Source of the DNA: Aselliscus stoliczkanus
Lineage: Eukaryota; Chordata; Mammalia; Chiroptera; Hipposideridae
DNA length: 64,000 bases
Direction of reading: 5' to 3'
Assembly: GCA_033961575.1 (NCBI GenBank)
Contig: CM066727.1
Span: forward strand, 1,636,001 to 1,700,000
Each line of letters starts with the position of its first letter. The first letter of the stretch is position 1. Shown piece after piece: positions 50,175 to 63,884 of the stretch. The translations under genes were made by a program, and so were the position numbers. A model generated the notes under the pieces. It was not told where the DNA came from. It did not search any database and saw only the letters and a program-made list of their open reading frames with translations.

Positions 50175-52097
50175 TCAAGGTCATATATAAGGAGTTAAGT
50201 TAGTCTGGAATTTAGAGGAGGAATATAGTCATACACAGCTTATTAAGATGAATTTTCTCAATATAAGTGTGGATGGAAAAGGGTGCTATAATAAATTATA
50301 AATTCCTAACGGGGCAGGTCATACAGGAACAAAAAAAAGAAAAGAAAAGAAAGAAAAAGAAAAACAAAATGGGTTGCCAGTATCCATGGAGAAGCAAATA
50401 AAACCATGTCCCAAGTCACCTCTTCTTCCTTGGCAGACTCCTTCCATTCATGGTTTAGCTGTGCCTCTGGGTATCAGTACAATCAATACAAGCATCAGCT
50501 ATCACAGTGCATTCTAAACAAGGTCACGGTAAATTGAGATCCTGATGAGTATCACCTGAGACAGCATTTAATACCGACGGACACACACACACACTCTCAC
50601 ACATGTGACTCACTGCCTTGTTGCAGGGAGAGGACACTGCCGTTCTCAGCCCCCCTCAAGAACTTAGATAATAAATCTGAAGTCCTGGCCTCTAAGCCAC
50701 ATTCGCTAGTCCTCAGAACTTCTGAGAGACACACGTCAAGTCCCCGCTTTCCCAGATTGGCCCTTTCACCTTCCTGACTAGGATGCACATCACCTTGGTA
50801 ACGGGATATGATCCTGTTCACACTTTGATGATAGGTGATCTGCCTCAGGGTTCATCATCCTTGGCTTTGTGACCTCCTTTACCCGGTACCTACTGCTGCA
50901 GTCCACCGTACAACTGCTCAGCGTGCGGCCAACGCCATGCTTTGTAGGCTCCCGTTGGCTCCGCTGGGGGTGATTAGCCAAGATGCTCGCTTGTAACTGT
51001 GGCTGCAACTGTGCCTGGTGCTTTGACCAACCAAGGGTTAGAGTGCTGGTCATCCTTTCGCAGAAGAGCCTTTACATCATGAAGAAACTTTGATTTTGAC
51101 CCAAAGGGAACGCTGGACTCACTGAGACTGTGGACTCCCACGGCAGACTCCGAACCTGCCTCCTTCAGGGCTGATGAAGCAGCAGGCAGCAGCTCTAAAC
51201 CGGGCCATGGGCATCTGCAGGTGCCGTCACCGTCACCCAGGAGACACATAGGCTGACATTCGTGGTCTAGGCTTTGGGGTCAGAGAAATAGGTCTCTGAA
51301 GGAGAACGTGGCTGAGATGGTTGCTTTACTTTCAGCAACCCCATAAAGGCAAAGGAAACCCCCCAAATCTGTGGGGGGAACTGGCCATCCTTTAGGATTT
51401 GGACCCTGTCTCTCAGAGTCCAGATCATGCACAGCCATTAGAGGCACTTCCTTCATCTCAAAAAAAAAAACGCCCCCTAAATGGGAGAGGAATCAACAGG
51501 GCTGTGGGCTGTCCAGGGTTTCACGCATTTTCCTGTGCAACAGCCTTCTTTATAAAGAGCCTCATGCAAAGAGCGTGATTCACGCCACAGACAGGTGGGG
51601 AAGGATGCAGTGAGCCTCTGCGCTTAGCTTTCCGGTCAGCTCAGAACACCATGGTGAAAGGAAAAAGGGTGACGGTTTTAGAGGTACATCAATTTCCTGC
51701 ACACGTGATGGTCATGTCTGCAAGGGGTGGCTAGTGAGCTTACACAATCAGTTAGGAGCAGGTCTTCAGCTGCTCCTTGCACATAGAGGGGTTTAATTTC
51801 TTCTCTGCTTAAAGGGAAAACACTGGTCTACTGACTGGAACCTATTTTCTCATTGACTCAATTCACTAAAAATGCAACCGTTTTCCAATTGCATGAATGA
51901 ATAAGCAGATTTCACAGACCCAGTGACTGTGATGATGATGATTGATGATGATGATGAATGGTACCTCACACATATAGCAAAAGGAAAGCCAAAAAGAATG
52001 GGAGTGCTGAAAAAAGGAAGCAAGTTTACTTCCTATGGCTGAAGCACTTAAAATTATTAAGTTTTTCAGCATTGAACAATTAAGCTTTATAACGTAA

Positions 52098-52132
52098 GAA
52101 AGAGAGAGGGAGGGAGGGAGGAAAGGAGGAGA

Positions 52133-52190
<58 letters not shown>

Positions 52191-52191
52191 G
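52098..52191. repeat. (GA)n/(GGGA)n purine tract
   Basis: GGGA and GGAAA units followed by about 50 bp of pure GA. It is a pyrimidine tract (TC)n in the CSMD1 pre-mRNA. Confidence 0.96.
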
Positions 52192-52968
52192 CTATATATC
52201 CAATTTTTCCAAATGTCAAATTATAAAAACCAAAAAAGTAAAGAAAGTCACTCAAGTTCTTAAAATGCCAAAATTTCACAAATACTATGAAAAAGATATC
52301 TAAGTACAAATAAGCCCACATCAATATCACAAGAATAGGGTAGCACACAGAATTTTATCTGTCACAAGGGAATCCTTTGTTTGTCTCTAGGAAAATATCT
52401 ATTATTCACATGTATCAAACTCAAGAGACATTTGCACCAAGCGTGTAAATCATAGGTGTTGATGTGACAGCCCATGGAGTCATGTAGTCATCTTTCTAAT
52501 ATTCATTACGTTTCTGACTAATATCTAATTAGTTGATAAATATCTTCATACCTTCATCCATTTTCCAGTTCCTGACTTAGAAAGGAGGCTCATGAACTTG
52601 ATTTTACTCAGCACAGTTCTTCACCTTCCATTTCTCAAGTTCTGTGTAAGTCATTTAACGCCAAGACAGCTGAATCTACTTGTGATGTTTTTGACCTTCA
52701 TATGGCCATAAATAAATGACAAGGTTTAAGAATAAGAGGAATGACACAGACATTCCCGAGAATGACAAGAATTTTCTGCATGATTTATGCACCTTCTTAT
52801 GAGTTATTAATTATAAGCTTAACTTATAAATCTCAAGTGGAACCTAGGAATTTTGATGTGACATACAAATCAGAGTTGTGTCATTTTGCCAATCTATAAA
52901 TTTTGTAAAATGACAAACACTGAGAAACTATCTAAGTAAGAATCATCCTTGTCAGAAATGATACCCTG

Positions 52969-53097
52969 GGGCTGGCCGAGTGGCGCGGTGGTTAAGCGCT
53001 AGCTTGGGAAGCCAGCAGCCCCGGTTCGGGTTCCACATATGAGGGCCAGTGACACTGCCCTCAAAAACACAATAAAATTTTAAAAAAGTAAAAAAAA
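52969..53097 (+). mobile_element. Short tRNA-derived SINE, full length
   Basis: Begins GGGCTGGCCGAGTGGCGCGG, then TGGTTAAGCGC, CCCGGTTCGGGTTCC (box-B like), GAGGGCCAGTGACACTGCCC and an A-rich tail. The 15-bp duplication agaaatgataccctg is perfect at 52954-52968 and 53098-53112. It defines the SINE type of the other three copies. Confidence 0.93.
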
Positions 53098-53749
53098 AGA
53101 AATGATACCCTGAACACTCAAATTCAGGTTATTATCTTTTTTATTTCATTTATTTTTATATTTTCAACTACAGCAAATTAATATTTAGTGATTTTTTTAA
53201 AAATGTGAATACTTAAACTTAGACACAGGTGTCAAGTAAATAAAACATTCACTGAACCAACCAGATGTTTGGCCTAAATGAGGACTCCTGAGGGTAAAAG
53301 CCTCTGGCCAGCACACAATATCCATGACTGCGGCTGGCAGGGAGCTAAAGGAAACTGAGACAGGCGCTGTCACTCTGACGCTTCAGGGGACTGTCCCCAA
53401 GGGGAATGCAGGCCAAATGCTTCCAGATTCTGTCAGTGCAAGAGAACAAAAGGGAAGTCGATCTACGGGTATTTCATATGAAACCTAATTCTAAATATTG
53501 ACAATTTCAAAAAGATGAATATCTTGCTAGCCAATCACAGTGACTTCATGACCTCTGGTCTAGATGATTCCTACGTAGACTTTTTAAAAAAAGATTTAAC
53601 TAATTAGTAGTTTTTAGAACTATGTAGACATGGCCTTAATAAGCCTACCTGGAAAATATCAAGAGAAGTAAAATAAAACAAAAAATTTTTTTTGAACTAT
53701 GGAGGTGAGAAGTCATGTAAGATAAAACATAGTTTCAAAACTGCATGGC

Positions 53750-54055
53750 TTAAGATTATGTAAGGAATCAGAGGGACACTGGACTTCTCAGGGGGTCACT
53801 TCATGGACGGGGCAGATGCCTGACCACTGCGCTGTACACCTGAAGCTGAAGCTGAATAATACTGAATGGCAACTATAACTAACAGATAGCTATGTGGTCA
53901 CGGCATGTGGAGCACAGCACAGGGAACAGAGTCAGTGGAATTGTATCAGCTCTGCACCGTGTCAGAGGGGTGGCAGATTGGGGCAGGGCGTGTTCATTTT
54001 GTGAGGGGTGTAAATGTCTGTTATGTTGCTTTGTACACATGAAACTAATTTTTTT
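53750..54055 (+). repeat. L1 3' end
   Basis: GGGTCACTTCATGGACGGGG, GCTGTACACCTGAAGCTGAA and later GGGGTGTAAATGTCTGTTAT with ACATGAAACTAAT follow the laurasiatherian L1 3' UTR. Confidence 0.7.
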
Positions 54056-54189
54056 AAAAGACGAAACTACATGGCAAAACAACAACAACAAGACAAAAAA
54101 CACGTGGCAAACAATGCTCTCATGAGAATATTTTTTCAACTTCATATTTTTACTGAGATGTATTACATATCCTTAACATTTTTAAACTC

Positions 54190-54300
54190 TTTTAAAAAAT
54201 AATTTGTTTTCCAATTACAGTTGACAAACAATATTATATTAGTTTCAGGTATATGACACAGTGGTTAGACATTTAAATACCTTACAGTGTGATCGCCTGA
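54190..54300 (-). repeat. L1 3' end, opposite orientation
   Basis: CAGTTGACAAACAATATTAT, ATTAGTTTCAGGTATATGAC and AGTGGTTAGACATTTAAATA are the reverse complement of the same L1 3' UTR. It lies about 135 bp from the plus-oriented copy. Confidence 0.7.
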
Positions 54301-55061
54301 TAGGGATTTTTGACTTTTGCAATTTTAAGAGGAAAAAAAAGTCAAATTTTGAATATAGCATTAAGATATTCAAAACAAGGGAGACTTTTCAGTGTTCTCA
54401 GAGTCAACTGAGATAGATCCCTTACTTGGCAGTTTATGGTTTGAGATATATAATTATGTATATTTTTTATTGACTCCGATATTAAGATTATGCCAATTAA
54501 ACTGGAGAGCACAATTGGTAAACTAAGTTTAAAATGATGATCTGAGTAAAGCATTCATACGTTAACAGAATACGCTTCATTAAGAATAGGGATGGGGTGG
54601 GAATCAGATTACAGAAATATGAAAGAGAAGCATGGAATTTAGAAAAAATATTATTCAAATTTCAAGTTGAGCGCAGAGCCAGATGGTGACAGAATAAAAC
54701 AAAAATGTGTTGGAATCGTAAGCTGACTTGACTCTAACCCCTCTTTTGGTAGTTTGAGCTAATCAGACCTAGACAGTTACCTGAGAGATGTACCATTTCA
54801 GCAAATAATGGATGCATCCACCCTATCTATACATATTATAAATGCAGCATGGCAAAACAAGCAAAAGGAGTAACTGAATTTCCACAGTGAAAAGAAAGCA
54901 GCCCAAAATACTGGGGCTTTTTTGTTTGTTTTGAGACATATTTCGTATCAGAACTTTAATTACCAGGAGTTTGGTTTGTTTTCCCACATATAAAACTCTG
55001 TGGTTATATGTCTATACCTGAAGGGTTTCGGAACGAGTGTCCCCAGAACGTGCCATTCTGC

Positions 55062-55469
55062 TGTGTAGACTACTTTGAGCAGAAGGCAATCAAGACCCAG
55101 CAGATTTAATACATACTGTTACCTCTCCCTTAGCTACCTGAACACCATTAGATGGAGGGCCTGGCCCAGAAGGAGAGTCATTTCCGGGGATGACTTGTCT
55201 GAGTGACTTACCTATACAGCAGCACAGACATCTCATTACCAAACGCCTGCTCTTTTTATCATGTGAGAAGCCCATGCTCCCTCTGGAGGTCCCTTCTCCT
55301 CAGCTCCGGGTGCCTCAACTGCCTGATGGCCTGTGGTCTCATATTCTTATGGGGCCCCATACATACATAATTAAATTAATGTTTCTACTGTTAATCTCCC
55401 TTTGTTAATTTATTAACAGACCAGCCAAAAGAACCCACAAGGATAGAAGAAAAATTTTTCTCCCCTACA
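55062..55469 (+). repeat. Solitary LTR, family X copy 1
   Basis: Starts TGTAGACTACTTTGAGCAGA and ends TTTTTCTCCCCTACA. It shares start and end layout, including ATTAATG..TTCT, CTGTTAATCT and CCCCTACA, with 58986-59571. About 408 bp. Confidence 0.55.
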
Positions 55470-56099
55470 CATCTTTCAAATGAATTGGGAATCTTTCCCT
55501 TGGAAATATTCCAAATATCTGAAACTGATTTCAAATGGAATCCAGAAGTCTGAAATGTTATTGAGTTCTTGGTCTTATCAGCTGACAATTTCTACTAAGA
55601 GAGAATCACATGTAACATTGGCCTTCAAAGGCTAGGTCACAGGAATGTGGTGACATGGCGACGGTTGGCATCTAACAGCACACTGCCTACTGAGCTACAC
55701 TTCCCTGTGTCCTCAGCACAGCCCGAGCCCCCATTTCCTCTGGGAGACGAGTGTGCCCTGACTGAAAACACATTATGTCTCCTAGATTGCGTTTCCGCCA
55801 AGGATGGTTCCAGAGCAGGTTTCTTTCCGGGGAACATGAGCGATCTGCACTTGGATGGAGCTCCTGAGGAGCCTCTCCCCTCCCCCATTTCTAGTCTGAT
55901 TGTGGACTTGACGGCGCAGGTGAGACAGCTGTCCTTGGGCCACATGCTGACAAGAGTGTGGATGAAATAGGGGCCACATACTATACCTGCCAAGCTCAAG
56001 GGAGGCCAGCCTGGCGGGCCCCACAAACTCAGAGACCGAAAGTCCCCACACAGGATGGTCTGAACATAAACATCTCTAACTAGAAACGGGTTATGGCGG

Positions 56100-56640
56100 G
56101 TAGTCACATCCTTGGCTTGTAGTTTCCTTGACAAAGGTCAGTCTTTACCTGAAAGGACCCTGCCTATTGACCGTTTCTAAGATAAGAGTAACAGACCTTT
56201 GAAATGTCAGAGTAATTTTCTTTTCCAGGCCCCTCAGGGCACACCCTCCGCACCAGGGCACAAGACCACAGAGCCTCTCGCGGTTATCTTGTTCCCTGAA
56301 TACCATCTCTGTGTGCTGTAAATGTTATTATTAATTATCCTGTACCCACCAATGTGAAAGTATGTGTCTCTCCATGTTAATTTTTACCCAACCCCAGAGA
56401 TTTCCCTGCTTTGCTTTCTCCCACCCCCTTAATCTACCACCAGTGGATTCCCTGTAACCCTCCTTCTGTCTTCTTCTTTGATTCTAATGCATAAAATAAG
56501 CTGCAAAACCACCATTCTCTGGAGCATTTTCTCAATCTGTTGAGATTTTGCTTCCCTGCAATTGTCATCAGTTTGGCTCAAATAAACTCATAAAAGTTCT
56601 CTGCCTGTGTTTGGATGTTTCTTATGTCGACAACAGCAAA
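56100..56640 (+). repeat. Probable gammaretrovirus-like solitary LTR
   Basis: ACCTGAAAGGACCCTGCCTA, GAGCCTCTCGCGGTTATCTT, CATAAAATAAGCTGCAAAAC, then the polyadenylation signal AATAAA at 56580-56585 and the end TTATGTCGACAACA. The order suits U3-R-U5. The start is approximate and no viral gene is present. Confidence 0.55.
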
Positions 56641-57140
56641 AGGCAAAAAGAGTCACAGAACGTTTGGCTCTGCCATCACTGGCCAGAACGCAGTGCTGGC
56701 AAAAGTCACCCCTGGACCTCACATGACGACGAGGTTCCTGACCGAGACAGCCGGCCAGGCTTCCTCCAGGTTCTGAGCTGCTGGCCTCCTGTTTCTTAGA
56801 GCATTTATCTTAGCAAACCTGTCCTTGTCAATTTTCTCTCTGACATTTTGAGATGTAAATCTTTTTAAAAAGCTCTTGCCAGTTTGACAGCCCAGGACTG
56901 TCTTTCTGAAGGACCAGGGAGCCACTGCTTTGAAAGGCAGCCATCAGGATATAATGCTCCCACCCACAGGTGCTGTGGGAGAGACAGCAGGAGCCTGCGT
57001 CAGTGGGCTCCCCTCCGACATCTACTTGCCCCTTTCCTGGAGATGAGAAGCTTACTTTGGCTTTGTGCAAACTTAGAGGGACCCCTTACCCCCATCCCAG
57101 TTCTTAAAAACCCTGCAGCCCTTAGTTTGTATTCATTTTT

Positions 57141-57242
57141 TTTTTTTTAAAGGCAGTGTCACTGGCCCTCATATGTGGGACCCGAACTGGGGCTGCTGGC
57201 TTTCTAAGCCAGTACTTAACCACTGCACCCCTCGGCCGGCCC
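57141..57242 (-). mobile_element. Short tRNA-derived SINE
   Basis: Reversed it reads CGGGCCGGCCGAGGGGTGCA ... GGGCCAGTGACACTGCC plus A-tail. The target duplication gtattcattttt is at 57129-57140 and 57243-57254. Confidence 0.9.
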
Positions 57243-57904
57243 GTATTCATTTTTAAAACCTGAATTTTTAAAACCTTAAGGGGCATTTATATATTTAAAA
57301 AAAAAACATCCTTTGGGAACACAACTGATCCTGTGTAAAGCTAGATGCAGGTGAGAAAAAATGCAGAATATCTTCAATCCTACAGTCTGTGCAGAAGCCT
57401 TCTGAGGCCCAAACCATCCTTTCCTCGTTGGCTATGATGGACCAGGCCGTGTTGCAAGGCGAAGAACACTGAATGCGGCTCGCTTTGCCAGGCCTGGGTC
57501 ACAGAGCCTGGGGCACAGGCCACACCACAGGTCAGGACTGCGGGAAAACCATCCTCAGCTGTCTTTGCACCAATGTCCCCGGCGGAGAGACCCCAGCCTC
57601 CGCTGCCTTAGGGGGCCCTGAACTTGAACACTGGTGGCTTTCCATTAATTAAACCCATTCTACATCATGGTTGTTCAGCCATCACCTCGGAAGCTGAGAC
57701 AGTGCCCACTTCCCAGTAACTACTACCCAGATACACAACAAAACAGTCACAGCAAATGAGAGTCACAAAAAGTGATCATATCAATGGCATCAAAATTAAA
57801 ATCATGTTTTTAAGCCTATGATAATTAATAGGTGAGATATCTTAATAAATTATATATTGCTTTTAGCATGTGGGCTGTGTGCTTTCAAAAGGGAAACCTT
57901 TAGG

Positions 57905-57919
57905 TATAAATAAATAAAT

Positions 57920-57960
<41 letters not shown>
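57905..57960. repeat. (TAAA)n(CA)n microsatellite
   Basis: Three AAAT units followed by about 22 CA units. Confidence 0.96.
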
Positions 57961-57961
<1 letters not shown>

Positions 57962-58985
57962 AGCAAAGGCTTCTTTGAAAAGGCAAAATGTTGCCTGAAG
58001 AATAGTGTAAGTCATTAACTTTGTTCACATAAGGAAAACCTTTAAATATCAGTGTTTAATATTTTTCCAATTCTTTGTATATACACTATTTTTTCTTGTT
58101 TGCTTCAGTTTTATGGAAAGGGGGGTCGCCATAAGATTTTCAGGTGGTTCAGAAATTACAAAGGCAAATACAGTGCCCATAATAAATTAGGAGTTATCTC
58201 TCAGAACTTCCCTTTAAAACCAACCAACCAAGGCAGCCTAAAAAATAAAAAATAAAGATAAAACAAAGAAAAGATTTTTAAAAGGGGGAGAAAAAAGAAT
58301 GATTTACTGGGATTTCATCAGAATGTAAAGAATTTCAAATAAGTCAAGTGAGCCTTAAAACAGGGATTGGAAAGAAAAAGTCACGGGAGAGCTGGGTTCA
58401 CCTGTGGGCCTCACAGAATTCTTCACATTTGCCAAGAATTTCTAGTCGAAGACACTTATGCTAATGTAACAAATTTTTACTTCAGGAATCTGGCAGAGAT
58501 GCTTGTAGAACCTGAGATTTATTTGAGTTTTGCTTCTTATTTTTTTTTTTTTTTGATGGTTGCCTAATCACTTTAAAGCTGAATCTGTAAACTCATGAAC
58601 TGGGTTTCTAATAACCACGGGGAACTCTGATGGATGGAAAATAAGAGAAGAGGGAGAACCCCAGGGGAGTGCTATCATTGACCCTCCAGAATGTTCATTC
58701 TTAATTAAAAAAAAGATGAATCAATATTCAGTCAGACATTTGTAGAAAATGGTAGAAACATTGTGGAAAAGGGTAAATTTCAGCTCAGCCTATGAGTTTT
58801 TCTCAATTATTAAGTATGCATGAGTTTGCATCTTCCCTACTGCTAACCTTCACAGATTGCTTTTCTTCCTACTTTCTCTGTCTTGTTTGCTTATTTTTGC
58901 CTATTCAGTATTTTCCCTTGGGGCTCTGAGCAGAGAGTGAAGTGAAATCATGTTCACAGGAGCAGCGTGGCTATGAGTAAACCAG

Positions 58986-59571
58986 TGTGGACTATTTTGG
59001 AGAGAAAACCTCAGGCCCCAAATGACATCACTTGTGCTAAACCCCATGATACCAAACCCTGACTTAATACTTGACATCACTGGTGTTTCAGCCTTTCCTG
59101 AAAAAAATACCCTTAATCAACCAGTCTGAAATTTCCTGGTCAAGTACCAGTAAGGTCACCTGTCACCTGGCTGTCTCCATCCCCATAGACAGAAGTGTCC
59201 CCTCTCCTCTCGGTCAGGAAGGACCCAGATTAATTTAATGAGGCAACTCAGACCATATCAGTGGAGGAAGCAATGATTGAAATCTGCATAACAAACCTTA
59301 TTCTTGTTTACATTACTTTTCCTGGTAATTTCCCCATAACTGGCTTCCCTGCACCTTTTTTTCTCTTTTGTCTTTAGCTGAAGATGGCACTTAAGCTGGA
59401 GTTCTATGCCACCTCTGAGTTCTCATTTGTCTCTGGGTATCTCCCATGTACACATGAAGTATACACATTAATGAACTTCTGTTTATTTTTACCTTGTTAA
59501 TCTGTCTTTTATTTATGGGGTCTCAGCCAAGAACTCAGATGGGTAGGCAAAAAGTTGTTTTTTGTCCCCTA
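58986..59571 (+). repeat. Solitary LTR, family X copy 2
   Basis: Starts TGTGGACTATTTTGGAGAGA, contains CCTGACTTAATACTTGACAT, CACATTAATGAACTTCTGTT and TTGTTAATCTGTC, and ends TTTTTGTCCCCTACA. Same orientation as copy 1, about 586 bp. No perfect flanking duplication seen. Confidence 0.6.
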
Positions 59572-61039
59572 CATTCCTTACCTTATTAATTAGGTTTAGT
59601 CACTGAATAACGGGACTCAACTTATCTATGAAAGCCAGTTAATCCAAGGATTTGATCAAGACTCTGTATTGTCACTATTATGCTTATCGCTAAGTGCATA
59701 AACATGTGTGCAATGCAAAACAAATAACGACTTAATCCTAACTTTAGGATTTGTGGTGGGACTGGGAAAGATAAAATGAAAAGAAGAGAGAAAAGGTACT
59801 AGTGTCAATAATATTTGAATATTGGCAGTTACACTCAAGGTCCACTCGGGGCAATTTGCACAAGTGGGTAGGCAGCCAGTGCCGTTGGTCACTTTGGCAG
59901 GGTTTCCTGATAGCCACGGGAGCCCCGTTTCTCCAGTACCCCATACTTCTTGACTTAAAGCACAATCCCATAAAGAGGCCACTACAAAACCAAACATTAC
60001 CAAGACTGGACACAGGGCACTGTTGCCAATATCTGCACTGACGTGGATTGGCTGAGTGCTTCCACTAGCAACATCTGCAGTGAGCAGGGACAGGAACGGA
60101 CCTGATTTAATAAGGAAGCGAGAGCACAGACGGCAACCTGCCCGGCTGCTTCCCAGAATGCACGCGTGGCACGACGTCAAGTCCGCGCCCCCTGGGGAAG
60201 GGGAGCCCCCAGTTGGAGGGAAGCTGCACCTCGGGCACCAAGCCTCACCTGGAGCAGGGGGAGGGGAGAGCAAAGGGCTCCTACCCTCACCAGTCATATT
60301 CCTTCTGGTGAGACCCCCACGTCACCTGTGAACACAGGCAATTCCGGGTCCTGAGACGCCTAGGGTATACATCGGGGTGCACGGCAGCAGGGAATACCCC
60401 CGTCCCGTGATCCAGAATGAGAACTCTCCCTGCCTACTCTTGTCAGCCGTTACGGCCAAGTAGATTCTGGCGCTTAGAATGTCACCCAAATTAAACTCAC
60501 TCAGACGTCACCAGCCAAAGTGAGTCACACCACCACACTCATCCTTAAAGGAGGAAGGCAGGGCATCGCTGCCTGTGTCCAGAATTGGGGAGAGTGAGAG
60601 GCGTTTAGTGACAGCACCAGGGACCGTCATGTGCGGAGACACACAGGGTGACGCTGAATGTCGGGGACAGCTGGCCCCTGAGGCAGTCAGAGAATACGAC
60701 AGGACACAACAAGTGGCATCCTGGGCGATGAACTGAGTGGCTTCTGGTAAGTGTCCTCAGTGAGACAGCCCCAAACCCAGAGACCCTGTTGTTCTGAAGC
60801 CAAGGCAAAAGGGCATCGTGCCAGAAGGCGTGACAATGGTCCTGAAACCTACCAGGGCGCATGGCGCTTAGTGACAGGAGGGACTCTACTGACATGGAGA
60901 CTCTGGACAGAGGGGCGCTAAAGAGAAGTGAGGAGGGGCGCTGCGACTGAGAAGGTCAGCGGAGGTAATTCCTCCGCAATGTTTTGTGGATAACGTGGAA
61001 GCAGAAATAGATAGGGGTCAAAGGCACATTAAAACGTAG

Positions 61040-61040
<1 letters not shown>

Positions 61041-61119
<79 letters not shown>
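61041..61119. repeat. (GA)n microsatellite, 79 bp uninterrupted
   Basis: Pure GA run; (TC)n on the CSMD1 transcript strand. Confidence 0.98.
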
Positions 61120-61122
<3 letters not shown>

Positions 61123-62278
61123 ATTTCCGTATACTTCAAACACTATGGGGAAAGGTCTAGTAGAGAAGCAGCAATGGCGATGCAACAGAGAGAAGCTAAT
61201 TCCGAGCGTAACGACTGAAAGAGTAGAAAGAAATGCACCCAGAGCCTAGAGCACAGGATGGATTGGCTTTAGTACAGGACGAAGTCTTCTGTTCTCACAG
61301 GAGAAAAGGCAGAAGGGTCCAGGCTGACCCCTGTGCGGACAGGTGTGTTGGGGGCAGCTGTTCCTGGGTGTGATTTCTCCGTGGATGAACCTGAGCGCCT
61401 TCCGAGAGGAGGTGATGCTGGTGGCTGGGAGGGAGGGGATGGCAGCCTGTGCATTCTGGCGGGGCTCCTGCCATGTTCCCCACTGGTCTAGACTTTACTT
61501 CCCTCTCTTTTCCCTCCTATCTGGATGCCTATTGTAAGAGATCCAAGTTCTGAAAATCTAAATTCATAATTTATAGTAACAACTTAGGTAACAATGTCTA
61601 GAAGTTCAGCACAAAATACTATCCTCTTGAAGTAATTAAATATTAAAGCTCTATTTTTGAAAGAAGTCTATGAATTGAAAGAAAACAATTGATTTAGCCA
61701 TGTTAAAAAAATAAGATCTTACTTTTGACATTTTCAACTTAATTTGATTCAACAAGATTCAAGAAAAGACCAGCTAAACTATATTTTTTTATGAAATGAA
61801 AAGTCCGAACGTTTTTACATGTTGAAAATGCTACAATAATAGTTGAGTCAAACTTTTCTTAGAGATCTCTTGATGGTTTAAAAAAGGATAAAGTTCATTC
61901 ACTAAATTACTTTTCTGGCATCATTTGAACATGACTTGCAGAGGAAAAACAGCCATTGTTTTAGACCGAGACGAGGCCTGAGCACGTGGCCGACACCGCC
62001 AGAGCACCCCGTTACGGACGGACTCGTGACACTGAAGGACCGAGACCCGCAAGCGCCTCCTGGGACAGGGACGAACGACGAAGCCACGTGGCCCGACAGG
62101 ACATGGCAACGGCCGCCAGGGAGAGCGTGGGGGTGTCGTGAGGCAGGGGAGCTGGTCATGCCTTTGTGTCTGTGCTTGCGTGGACAAGGACAGTGACGGC
62201 TCCACTACTAGTCAGCAAACAGAATTCCACCAAACGTCATTCCCGCCATACAAGATTTTAGCCAATTAGGGAGGCTTA

Positions 62279-62575
<297 letters not shown>

Positions 62576-62654
62576 TTAATATCAAAATTCATAAAATCAA
62601 TGTTTATCAAAAGTGATTATAATTTGATGAGTCTCCCCAAATCATCTCTCTCTG

Positions 62655-62815
62655 GAAGGCAGAATGGTGTCGTGGAGGAGCACACACATTTGGGTTTACA
62701 ACAGACCTTGGTTCAGTTTCCCCTCTGCCACCTACTAGCTATGTGGCCTTTATCCATGTAATTAATGTCCCCAAGTCAACTTATTTGTACAGTGTGAATA
62801 TTACCAGAATTGTAT
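62655..62815 (+). repeat. MIR SINE (ancient)
   Basis: GGCAGAATGGTGTCGTGGAG, ACCTTGGTTCAGTTTCC, CTGCCACCTACTAGCTATGT and GGCCTTTATCCATGTAATTA follow the full MIR order. Confidence 0.75.
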
Positions 62816-63884
62816 TACAGAGACGTACAAGTATAATTCTTAGAATGGTGACTGGTACTCACACACGTGGCCACAATTTTGTTATAATTATTACAACCAT
62901 AAACACAAGGATGTAATTGTACATCAAATCACCCATAAGTTAATTTACAGCTTTATCAAGGGAGGAGCTGATAGAGATCCAAACAGAAATGTAAAAAACT
63001 TTAAATGTGGCTGTTTAATGGTTAGTCTACTGCCCAGAGATTTGTTAGTTTAGCAAGTGATTCTTTCAATTGTATTCTGCATGGAAAGTGAGTCACTGAT
63101 GATTGCAAGAAACCCCACGATAACTCTCACAATTCAGTGTAGGAGCCCAGCACAGTTCAACATACCAGACTGTCCACACGGCCCATGTCAGTGGCATCAC
63201 ACTGACCTCTACACATAAGCTACAGCTGATCCTTTAGAAGAAAGGCTCAGACTCTTGTGGTCATTTGCTGTAGCATCACCACGTGTTCGAAAATTTATTT
63301 AACTACTGTGTCTGAAATATTTTAATTCACTTAAATAGTTTGGATAGAACTCCAAAAGCATTAGTTTTTGCATAGATCCGTGCAACTAATTTGGTTTTGT
63401 AAAGCCTGAAGTGAGAATTCTAATAGCTGTTATAGATGATTCTGCCAACATACCAGAGAAGCTTTGCTTTGTGTTCTTTATTTTCACTTTCTATCTGATC
63501 TATTTGATACATATTTCCTAGGTTTGGGAAACTAATGATAGTGCTTAATGAGTTACCTTACTTAAGTATAAATGAAGAGAAAATGTAAAGTAAACAAATC
63601 TACTTAAGTATTGATGGAAAACGCAGTTATCAAAAGCCAGAATTTGGCAAAAAAGGAAGAAGAAAACCTCATGTAAAGGGTGGTAGGGAAAACAAAAACA
63701 CGAAAGGTACTCCTTTAAAGTTATCCTAAACAATTAATTTCGTCAATTAATGGAGAAAATTTTGTGAGGAGGAACAAAAGGGTACATACCACCCCTTGTG
63801 GGTGGGCATCCTGTCCTGTAAGGCCACTGCCAAGTCGGGACCCAACTTACCAACTTCCTCCCTCCCCCCACACCCCCAGCCAAG

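Noticed and set aside
51866..52348. 160-codon minus-strand ORF with Ser-Leu repeats
   Set aside because: The repeats come from the (GA)n microsatellite; the rest resembles nothing.
55062..59571. A complete provirus bounded by the two family-X LTRs
   Set aside because: LTRs differ in length (about 408 versus 586 bp) and sequence. There is no primer-binding site after the first, no viral coding sequence between, another LTR lies in the middle, and no shared flanking duplication was found.
59656..60297. 213-codon minus-strand ORF
   Set aside because: No recognisable domain, low-complexity Ser/Pro start, next to an LTR and in an intron. Chance length is plausible in G+C-rich sequence.
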